Below are positions 6,698 through 11,180 of a stretch of 11,180 bases of DNA, piece after piece. Source of the stretch: JAKIWV01 sp049800095. GTDB lineage: Archaea > Thermoplasmatota > Thermoplasmata > Lutacidiplasmatales > UBA184. Location: assembly GCA_049800095.1 (NCBI GenBank), contig JBARJD010000146.1, positions 1 to 11,180 on the forward strand, in the 5' to 3' direction. The position numbers and the translations under genes were made by a program. The notes below the pieces were generated by a model. The model worked only from the letters and a program-made list of their open reading frames with translations. It was not told the origin of the DNA and ran no database searches. Numbering within the stretch: the stretch's first letter is position 1; every line of letters starts with the position of its first letter.

Positions 6698-7246
6698 CTA
6701 GGTCGGGGTCGGCTTCGCGCCTGCCCAGGCGAGCGGGCTGACTTCGGCCACGACCGATTGGCTCGGGATTTCCCCGCGCTGCGCGTCCCGCTCTGGGATG
6801 AAACGGACTCCGAGACAGACGGTACACGGGTGCCTAAGGGAGACGCAGCCTCCGCACCACCCGCTTCCTGCGCACCTCGGACAGAGCGCCATCCGACCCC
6901 ACGACAAGGTCGCCCGGCTCGCCCGGAGGTACCGCGACTCGGTCGACTTCATGTCATGACACGCGGCGCACAACGCTTGGAGGTTTGACGGGTCGAACGG
7001 CTCACCCCCATCGATCAGCTCCACGCGATGGTCCACATCGGTCGCCGCCGCGCCGCAACGGCGACAGGCGAAGTGATCGCGGGTGAGTACGTTCTTGCGG
7101 AGCCGTCGCCACTTCGACGTGGCCCGTGGATCTGGTCGATACCGGTGCGGCGTCCGACCGGGAAGGAAGGTGCTCGGAGCGGCCACGACGGGGCCGTCCG
7201 CGGAATCGCCCGCAACGAGAAGCACGGATTGGTGACGCCGCCGCAT
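6698..7246 (-). CDS. HNH endonuclease-like protein with extra CxxC pairs
   Basis: This 182-residue protein contains a complete HNH (beta-beta-alpha-metal) nuclease motif. The structural zinc knuckle is C61/C64, D72-H73 is the catalytic Asp-His pair, N88 sits in the S-N-L-Q turn, and C93-x2-C96-H97 completes it. It is preceded by the usual WRRLRKNVLTRDHFAC lead-in. After the nuclease domain come three more CxxC pairs, C122/C125, C131/C134 and C141/C144. The stretch CPRCAGSGWCGGC resembles the CxxCxGxG repeats of DnaJ zinc-finger domains. HNH proteins of this size occur as DNA repair, restriction or mobile-element nucleases; which applies here cannot be told. The start is less certain than the body, because the first 40 residues are poorly ordered Pro/Arg-rich sequence. 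The ATG at 7246 is about 40 nt from a TATA-like patch. It is divergent from the DUF72 gene. Confidence 0.85.
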   Translation of the reverse strand: MRRRHQSVLLVAGDSADGPVVAAPSTFLPGRTPHRYRPDPRATSKWRRLRKNVLTRDHFACRRCGAAATDVDHRVELIDGGEPFDPSNLQALCAACHDMKSTESRYLRASRATLSWGRMALCPRCAGSGWCGGCVSLRHPCTVCLGVRFIPERDAQRGEIPSQSVVAEVSPLAWAGAKPTPT

Positions 7247-7280
7247 GGTTCAAGTGGGCCGGGCGCGGCCGGCCGATTGG

Positions 7281-7290
7281 CCGAATAGGC
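7281..7290 (-). promoter_or_regulatory. TATA-like element for the HNH gene
   Basis: On the minus strand this reads gcctattcgg. It is the most AT-rich patch upstream of the HNH ATG (7246), centred about 40 nt away, which would give a leader of about 15 nt. The core ctattcg also appears in the presumed rhodanese promoter at 9231-9240. The match is weak taken alone. Confidence 0.35.
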
Positions 7291-7330
7291 CGCTCGGACT
7301 TCTACCTTCGGAGGCGCCGGTACAGTAAGG

Positions 7331-7340
7331 GCTTTTTTTT
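7331..7340 (+). promoter_or_regulatory. T-tract promoter element for the DUF72 gene
   Basis: An eight-T run (7333-7340) in GC-rich surroundings is centred about 29 nt before the ATG at 7366. That is the position of an archaeal TATA box for a transcript starting a few bases before the start codon. It could be mistaken for a terminator, but no plus-strand gene ends immediately upstream and the HNH gene starts, rather than ends, on the left. Confidence 0.5.
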
Positions 7341-7365
7341 CCATCGGGTTCCTCTCCCTGTGGCA

Positions 7366-8229
7366 ATGGAGCTCCGAACCGGGACTTCCTCCTGGACTTC
7401 CGAAGCGTGGTGGGGCCGAGTCTATCCCGAGGTGACCCCTCCGGCAGACCGGCTCGGGTTGTATGGACGACTCTTCGATTGCGTCGAAGTCGACGCCACG
7501 TACTATACCCTCCCCGTTCCTCGAACTGTGGAAGGATGGTATGCCCGGACACCTCCCGATTTTCTGTTCGCACTGAAGGTGACCCGCGATCTTCTCGACC
7601 CCAAGAAGCCCGTCGACGGCGAAAAACTCCGCGGATTCGTCGCGGGGGCCCAAATCCTCCGCGAGAAACTGGGACCCCTCCTCCTCCAGTTCCCTCCCTG
7701 GGTGAAGCCGGGCCGAAGCACCGAGTTCCTGTGGGAACTGTTGGCCGCTCTCCCAGTGGGACCTCAGTACGCTGTCGAGCTCCGAGACGCCGAGTGGTAC
7801 GCTAGGGAGGTACGAGAGCGGCTCCTGCGGGAGCTGCGAGATCGTCACATGACCTTGGCTTGGGCGAGCCTTAACTACCTCGAGATTCCGCCGGAGGTGA
7901 CGAGCGACGAAGTGTACCTCCGGTTCATCGGGGATCATACCTCCATCCCGGCCGAGACCCACGGCGAGATCCGGACCGACCGAACCGCGGAGACAACGCG
8001 ATGGACGGAACGGCTCCGCGCTGTGTCGAACGATCTCCATCGCGCACTGGTGTTCTTCAACAACCACTACGCGGGATTCGCGCCGGAGTCGGTGAACCTG
8101 TTCCGCGAACTTATGGGATTACCGACGATTCCATACGGTCGATGGATCGGGGAGAGCCCCGGTGGGAGGTCGCGCGCCCGGACCCGGCCGACGTCTTCGC
8201 CCTCTCGAAGGCTCGACGAGTTCGGTTGA
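7366..8229 (+). CDS. DUF72 (YecE-like) family protein
   Basis: This is a 287-residue, complete member of the DUF72 family, which has a TIM-barrel-like fold and no firmly established activity. Family landmarks appear in order: the N-terminal G-T-S-S-W strand followed by a YPE turn, VEVDATYYTLP (the usual 'E-x-N-x-T-F-Y-x-x-P' region), FALKV, GPLLLQFPP, AVELRDAEWY, YLRFIGD, and near the end FFNNHYAGFAPES with the conserved asparagines. The frame is open to 7126, but the family match begins exactly at the ATG at 7366. A T-tract promoter lies about 29 nt upstream. A GTG at 7360 is a possible alternative. The last 25 residues are an Arg/Ser/Pro-rich tail beyond the conserved domain. It is a single gene, divergent from the HNH gene, with a 204-bp gap to the PKD gene downstream. 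Confidence 0.93.
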   Translation: MELRTGTSSWTSEAWWGRVYPEVTPPADRLGLYGRLFDCVEVDATYYTLPVPRTVEGWYARTPPDFLFALKVTRDLLDPKKPVDGEKLRGFVAGAQILREKLGPLLLQFPPWVKPGRSTEFLWELLAALPVGPQYAVELRDAEWYAREVRERLLRELRDRHMTLAWASLNYLEIPPEVTSDEVYLRFIGDHTSIPAETHGEIRTDRTAETTRWTERLRAVSNDLHRALVFFNNHYAGFAPESVNLFRELMGLPTIPYGRWIGESPGGRSRARTRPTSSPSRRLDEFG

Positions 8230-8286
8230 ATCCGGCCCGACCTAACCGCCGGATCGCCCTGGGTAGTCCCTCGGCCGCGGCGCAAC

Positions 8287-8299
8287 GCTTTTCGATTTT
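8287..8299 (+). promoter_or_regulatory. TATA-like AT-rich patch upstream of the PKD-protein gene
   Basis: cttttcgattttc is the only AT-rich patch in the 204-bp gap between 8230 and 8433. It predicts transcription starting near 8318, about 115 nt before the first canonical start codon in frame (GTG 8434). The frame of the PKD protein is open through this entire interval. The rest of the gap holds no gene that I can support. Confidence 0.4.
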
Positions 8300-8433
8300 C
8301 AACCATTCGCCATTTCACGGAGCCATCCCCCGCTCGCCGCGATAGAACCCGAGACCTGCCCCCACCCCTGGCGCTGTACGCCGCCGTACGGCGTTCCTCG
8401 GGCCCCACGCGGAGGCCCCCACCCCGATGGCTG

Positions 8434-9168
8434 GTGCCGGTCCTCGTGGTGGCGCTCGTGTTGGCCTCCGGCGTCGCCGCCGCGGCCTATTGGCCCTTCC
8501 CCCGGCCCGTCGCAACCGCCCCCCTCACGGCGAATGTGGAGATCAGTCGCTCGAGCGGCCCACACCCGCTTTCCGTTACCGTGACGGCGAACGTCTCTGG
8601 CGGAACCTCGCCATACTCGTACGCTTGGACGTTCGGCGACGGCGGTACCGCCTCGGCGGCCGGAGCGACTCACGTCTACACGGCCCGAGGTACCTATCAG
8701 ATCTTACTCCGTGTAACAGACCACGCCAACGACACCGCGGCCGCAGGGACTACCGTGAATGTGAGCCCGGTCGAAGAGAGCCCCACGATACTCAACGCTT
8801 CGGCGCAGACGCTCGGGGCCGGAGAGTCGAGGGCCTGGATCATCCCCGTCTCCGTACCCTCTACGGCGTTGTCGGCGTGGGTCTATGGAACTACGAACGT
8901 GACTGGATGCTCACTCGGAGGGAATTGCGCCGCGTACGTCGAGGTCCTCAACATACACGACGAGACCAACCTCACGCTGGGCGATGCGATCACCGACCCG
9001 ATCTGGTGCCTCCAGGTGAACGGGTCTTGTGTAGCGAACCGGACAACGACGCTGGCGGTGAACCTCGAGGGGCTGGCGGGCGAAACGGTCTACCTGGTCC
9101 TCTTCAACTCCGACGCGGTGTGGAGTCAGACCGTCTCCGCCCTGGTTTGGATGGACAGCTGGTACTAG
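8434..9168 (+). CDS. Secreted or membrane-anchored PKD-domain protein
   Basis: The product is 244 residues from the GTG at 8434. It begins with a hydrophobic stretch, PVLVVALVLASGVAAAA, that serves as signal peptide or anchor. A PKD domain (about 30-110) follows, with the hallmark Y-A-W-T-F-G-D-G-G motif and a V-Y-x-x-x-G-T-Y-Q closing strand. The second half (about 115-244) is a beta-rich domain with cysteine pairs and no close match I recognise. Eight N-x-S/T sequons suggest an N-glycosylated extracellular protein. PKD domains mediate protein or carbohydrate contacts at archaeal surfaces. The start is doubtful: the frame is open upstream to before 8300 and encodes RRPPPRW just ahead of the hydrophobic segment, as expected for an anchor, yet no ATG, GTG or TTG occurs there. 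The ATG at 8427 is in another frame and gives an implausible Gly/Arg-rich protein. Confidence 0.85.
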   Translation: MPVLVVALVLASGVAAAAYWPFPRPVATAPLTANVEISRSSGPHPLSVTVTANVSGGTSPYSYAWTFGDGGTASAAGATHVYTARGTYQILLRVTDHANDTAAAGTTVNVSPVEESPTILNASAQTLGAGESRAWIIPVSVPSTALSAWVYGTTNVTGCSLGGNCAAYVEVLNIHDETNLTLGDAITDPIWCLQVNGSCVANRTTTLAVNLEGLAGETVYLVLFNSDAVWSQTVSALVWMDSWY

Positions 9169-9230
9169 CCTTGGGTTCTTGACGGCCGCGTGCCGCGCGC
9201 CTACGCCGAGCGACCGTCGGGAGCGAAGGG

Positions 9231-9240
9231 GCTATTCGCT
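9231..9240 (+). promoter_or_regulatory. TATA-like element placing the rhodanese start at GTG 9260
   Basis: gctattcgct is centred about 25 nt before the GTG at 9260 and would yield a leaderless mRNA starting there. This argues against the in-frame TTG at 9179. A purine-rich ggggagg (about 9252-9258) abuts the GTG but is too close to act as a normal Shine-Dalgarno site. Confidence 0.45.
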
Positions 9241-9259
9241 AGACCGACTCGGGGGAGGT

Positions 9260-9583
9260 GTGGTCGAATCCATCCTCACCGTGGACTTGGCGGCCGTCCT
9301 CAAGAGCGATCCGGGAAGCCTGCTCTTGCTCGATGTCCGGGAGGACGACGAGCGTGCGGTGGCGTTGATCGAGCCATCGGTCCACATCCCCATGAACTCG
9401 GTCTCCGACCGTCTCGCGGAGCTACCGCGAGACCGCCGTATCGTTGTGTACTGTCACCATGGCGGCCGCTCTTACGCGGTGGCAGGATACTTGGAAAGCG
9501 AGGGGTTTGAGGCCGTCACCAATCTGACCGGGGGCATCGACGAGTGGTCCCGGCTCGTGGACCCCGCCGTACCACGGTACTAA
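9260..9583 (+). CDS. Single-domain rhodanese-like sulfurtransferase
   Basis: The product is 107 residues from the GTG at 9260, a normal length for one rhodanese domain. The CH2A-like strand LLLLDVRE with D-V-R-E is present, followed by an acidic E-R-A-V-A turn and the H-I-P-M-N motif that marks rhodaneses. The active-site loop is Y-C-H-H-G-G-R-S, with catalytic cysteine C65 and the R-S end of the loop. G-Y-L-E-S-E-G-F and L-x-G-G-I-D-E-W close the domain. All key residues are intact, so sulfur transfer or a related persulfide role is likely; the physiological partner is unknown. The frame is open to a TTG at 9179, but the extra 27 residues are Arg-rich and unlike the family. It sits alone between two surface-protein genes with its own promoter. 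Confidence 0.92.
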   Translation: MVESILTVDLAAVLKSDPGSLLLLDVREDDERAVALIEPSVHIPMNSVSDRLAELPRDRRIVVYCHHGGRSYAVAGYLESEGFEAVTNLTGGIDEWSRLVDPAVPRY

Positions 9584-9620
9584 ACCGCGCGGGCCGATCC
9601 GCCGGGTCGGGAGCGGTCGA

Positions 9621-9643
9621 CGGTTTCGTTTTCCGACTGAAAC
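9621..9643 (+). terminator. Possible T-rich terminator after the rhodanese gene
   Basis: About 40 nt after the stop at 9583 there is a T-rich stretch (gtttcgttttcc), flanked by the short inverted repeat GTTTC (9623-9627) and GAAAC (9639-9643). Archaeal transcription commonly stops at T-rich tracts. The stem is only 5 bp, so this is a weak call. Confidence 0.25.
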
Positions 9644-9687
9644 ATGCTCCAACAGGGGCCCCACGCGTCCTCTCGAGCCCCATCGAT

Positions 9688-9696
9688 AGGTTTTTG
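9688..9696 (+). promoter_or_regulatory. TATA-like T-tract for the surface-protein gene
   Basis: ataggtttttg, with five T at 9691-9695, is centred about 29 nt before the ATG at 9721. This supports that ATG over the earlier in-frame ATG at 9703 and suggests a leaderless or nearly leaderless mRNA. Confidence 0.5.
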
Positions 9697-9720
9697 TCGT
9701 AGGTGTGGGTCCTCGCGCGC

Positions 9721-10782
9721 ATGTCGGAAGGGCGTCCTTCCACCACTCGCGTTCTCAGTCGGACCAACCGTCCATCTTTCCGGTGTTTGGTGGTGGGGCT
9801 GGGTGCCGCTGCCGTCGTTGCGCTAATGCTGTTTAGCATCTATGCCGGGCCTACGGGACCCGTCAGCGGGCGAGGGGATCTTGCCGGCGCCCCGGCAGGT
9901 TCCGGGCTGTCCCGGGCGGCGACCGCCAGCTTCTCGCTGGTAAATCTCACTGCGAACAATACCACCGTCGACGTCTCGATGGCGTTCAACATCAGCGTGG
10001 ACGTCGTCAATTTGACCGGTGGGGCGATAAACTCCACCAACACCTCCAACTACACGTTCACTTGGACCGGCATCCCGGCGTTCGTCCCCGGAGCCCCTGG
10101 GTCGGGCTGCATGGGCGTGAACCCGGTCAACCTCTCCGCGGTTCCGGACAACGACTCTTCGCTGCTGAACTGTTCGGCCGCTGCTCCCGGGACGTTCACG
10201 GTGTCGGTCTCCGCGATGAACATCACGAGCGGCCAATCGAATAGTTCTACGACGCTGTCGATCCTCGTCAATGCACTCCCCACCGCGTCCGGATTCACGG
10301 TGAACAGCTCGGCCACGGCCCCGTCGGACCACGTCAAGGGGGCTGTGAACACCTCGATCACGTTCAGTGTGACCGCGAGCGGAGGGACGGGCCCCTTGAG
10401 TTACCAGTACTCGGGGTTGCCACTCGGGTGTTCGAGCAACGCCTCCACGTTCTCGTGCCTTCCGAACCGAGTCGGGGTCTACAATGTGACCGTGACCGCG
10501 ATCGACGTCTATGGGTACACGTCCAGCGAGACGTTGAACGTGACCGTGACGGTGACCGGGGCCGTCAAGACCACCTCGTCTGGAATTGGCAATACCGGAT
10601 GGGCGATCGTCATTGGCATCCTCGTCGTGGGCGCCCTCGTGACCATCGCGCTGCTGTTCCAGGCGAGGCGCGAGGAGCGCGCCGGGCGCATGGGCACGGA
10701 ACAGTCCTCCCAGGAGTCTCCGCCCGGCTCCGGTGAATCGCCTCCCATGGGCGGCACTCCACCTCCTGGACCCCCGAGCTGA
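9721..10782 (+). CDS. Heavily N-glycosylated surface protein with PKD-like domains
   Basis: The product is 353 residues from the ATG at 9721. A basic N-terminus with five arginines (1-21) precedes a hydrophobic segment at about 22-42 (signal or anchor). A long Ser/Thr/Asn-rich extracellular region follows, and a second membrane segment lies at about 294-313 (WAIVIGILVVGALVTIALLF), followed by R-R-E-E-R and a Pro/Gly/Ser tail. The ectodomain appears to hold two beta-sandwich repeats of the PKD/Ig-like kind common in Thermoplasmata surface proteins; the second (about 195-285) has the characteristic Y-S-G-L-P-L-G-C-S-S turn and a V-G-V-Y-N-V-T-V strand. I count 18 N-x-S/T sequons, all between the two membrane segments. 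This fits an extracellular glycoprotein anchored by its C-terminus. The function is unknown; adhesion or cell-envelope structure is inference. It is followed by tRNA-Arg 63 bp downstream. Confidence 0.88.
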   Translation: MSEGRPSTTRVLSRTNRPSFRCLVVGLGAAAVVALMLFSIYAGPTGPVSGRGDLAGAPAGSGLSRAATASFSLVNLTANNTTVDVSMAFNISVDVVNLTGGAINSTNTSNYTFTWTGIPAFVPGAPGSGCMGVNPVNLSAVPDNDSSLLNCSAAAPGTFTVSVSAMNITSGQSNSSTTLSILVNALPTASGFTVNSSATAPSDHVKGAVNTSITFSVTASGGTGPLSYQYSGLPLGCSSNASTFSCLPNRVGVYNVTVTAIDVYGYTSSETLNVTVTVTGAVKTTSSGIGNTGWAIVIGILVVGALVTIALLFQARREERAGRMGTEQSSQESPPGSGESPPMGGTPPPGPPS

Positions 10783-10845
10783 AGTCCGGGGTCGGAATGA
10801 ATCGCCCGCGGTAAGGGCTAAGGCACCGGAGATGCCGTGACCGTT

Positions 10846-10920
10846 GGGCGTGTGGCCTAGTCTGGATAGGGCATCGGGTTCCTAACCCGAGGGTCGGGGG
10901 TTCGAATCCCCCCACGCCCG
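10846..10920 (+). tRNA. tRNA-Arg (anticodon CCT)
   Basis: The 75-nt cloverleaf folds cleanly. The acceptor stem GGGCGTG (10846-10852) pairs with CACGCCC (10913-10919), with discriminator G at 10920. The D stem is GCCT/GGGC. The anticodon stem TCGGG/CCCGA encloses the loop TTCCTAA with anticodon CCT at 10881-10883, reading AGG codons as arginine. The T stem GGGGG/CCCCC encloses TTCGAAT. No intron is present and no CCA is encoded, as usual in archaea. The 63-bp gap upstream has only a weak AT-containing patch (about 10811-10820) as a possible promoter. Confidence 0.96.
10896..10920 (+). other. Putative integration (att) site in the tRNA 3' half
   Basis: Archaeal and bacterial tyrosine recombinases commonly use the T-arm and acceptor 3' end of a tRNA as attachment core. 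Here an integrase-like gene begins 41 bp beyond the tRNA and reads away from it. The T-arm plus acceptor strand is therefore the likely core. Neither the exact core length nor the second att copy can be determined, because the far end of the element is outside the window. Confidence 0.45.
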
Positions 10921-10938
10921 ATTATACATTTATTATAC
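10921..10938 (+). promoter_or_regulatory. AT-rich integrase promoter with ATTATAC direct repeat
   Basis: Immediately after the tRNA the composition changes to AT-rich. Two copies of ATTATAC (10921-10927 and 10932-10938) are spaced 11 bp apart. The second forms the TATA-like ttattatac, centred about 28 nt before the ATG at 10962, fitting a leaderless integrase mRNA. The first copy could be part of the tRNA terminator or a binding site one helical turn away. Confidence 0.5.
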
Positions 10939-10961
10939 TAGGATTCGAATAGTTTACCCCG

Positions 10962-11180
10962 ATGCCGCGAACGTCCGAAATCCCGTACGCCGAGATGCGC
11001 CGCGATAGCCACGTAGAGAGCTGGCTGGCCGATGTCCGACAGAATAAGGGTTCCCAATTGTCGGCCGACGTCAACCTCCGCCGACTGGGCAAGTTCTGCT
11101 TCGACACGAAGCTGACTCCGGCGAAACTCGTCAAGATTGCTTCGGGCGATCCCGAGGAGTTGAAGCGACGATCCCAACGG
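10962..11180 (+). CDS. Tyrosine recombinase/integrase, N-terminal fragment (cut by window edge)
   Basis: A frame opens at the ATG at 10962 and continues without a stop for 73 codons to the edge. The peptide has the look of the N-terminal SAM-like (core DNA-binding) domain of archaeal site-specific integrases. S-H-V-E-S-W-L-A-D-V-R is followed by L-S-A-D-V-N-L-R-R-L-G-K-F-C and then L-T-P-A-K-L-V-K-I, that is, helices carrying the 'x-T-A-x-x-Y-L-R-x-L-x-x-F-C' type pattern. The catalytic R-H-R-Y domain would lie beyond the window, so activity cannot be judged. The position directly downstream of a tRNA gene and the AT-rich promoter support the call. An ATG at 10995 is an alternative start. It probably marks one end of an integrated plasmid or virus. 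Confidence 0.68.
   Translation, partial: MPRTSEIPYAEMRRDSHVESWLADVRQNKGSQLSADVNLRRLGKFCFDTKLTPAKLVKIASGDPEELKRRSQR

Noticed and set aside
7333..7340. Eight-T run as a transcription terminator
   Set aside because: No plus-strand gene ends just upstream, and its distance to the DUF72 ATG fits a promoter element better.
7015..8067. 350-codon open frame on the minus strand
   Set aside because: It is antisense to the clearly recognisable DUF72 gene and overlaps the 5' part of the HNH gene in another frame; it has no domain features.
8427..9182. ATG at 8427 opening a 251-codon frame over the PKD gene
   Set aside because: The product is Arg/Gly-rich and lacks the PKD motif; the overlapping frame from 8434 has a signal segment and the WTFGDG motif.
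9179..9259. N-terminal extension of the rhodanese from a TTG at 9179
   Set aside because: The extension is Arg-rich and outside the domain, and the TATA-like patch at 9231-9240 lies within it, pointing to the GTG at 9260.
9823..10361. Minus-strand open frames over the surface-protein gene
   Set aside because: They mirror the Thr/Val/Asn codons of the real plus-strand gene and have no membrane or domain features of their own.
1..11180. CRISPR arrays, insertion sequences, rRNA and long repeats
   Set aside because: I looked for regularly spaced repeats, terminal inverted repeats with transposase frames, and rRNA-like sequence, and saw none. The only RNA gene I can support is the tRNA-Arg.

Overview
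The window looks like a chromosomal segment of an uncultured, high-GC archaeon. A Thermoplasmatota-like lineage is my best guess, from style rather than any database match. The archaeal signs are these. A tRNA-Arg gene ends at its discriminator base with no encoded CCA. Short AT-rich TATA-like boxes sit about 25-30 bp before start codons, often with no room for a Shine-Dalgarno leader. GTG starts are frequent, a gene ends in a Thermoplasmata-style integrase, and the surface proteins carry PKD-like folds and many N-glycosylation sequons.

Left part (1-3560). A partial minus-strand gene encodes a protein with six membrane segments followed by a very long coiled coil, and it runs off the left edge. 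Upstream of it, also on minus, is a class I SAM methyltransferase. This diverges from a 53-residue zinc-ribbon-like protein on plus, and the two appear to share one near-palindromic TATA box. The small gene converges on a NUDIX hydrolase (minus). The NUDIX gene in turn diverges from the next plus-strand gene, again around a single TATA element.

Middle part (3614-8229). A 625-residue soluble coiled-coil protein of unknown family is followed 149 bp later by a two-pass membrane protein. The latter has a long proline-rich linker and a C-terminal eight-cysteine cross-brace zinc finger with FYVE-like spacing. It converges with an HNH endonuclease-like protein (minus) that carries three extra CxxC pairs in a DnaJ-zinc-finger style. 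Divergent from that is a complete DUF72 (YecE-like) protein.

Right part (8434-11180). A PKD-domain secreted or anchored protein comes first, then a single-domain rhodanese, then a heavily sequon-decorated surface protein with membrane segments at both ends. Next is tRNA-Arg(CCT), and 41 bp beyond it the N-terminal 73 codons of what looks like a tyrosine recombinase/integrase reading away from the tRNA. This is the classic layout of an integrated element whose body begins at the right edge and lies mostly outside the window.

Nothing here forms a recognised defence or metabolic cluster. Most genes look like single transcription units with their own promoters. The most promising leads are the tRNA/integrase junction, the FYVE-like zinc finger protein, the shared bidirectional TATA boxes, and the PKD gene that lacks a convincing canonical start.
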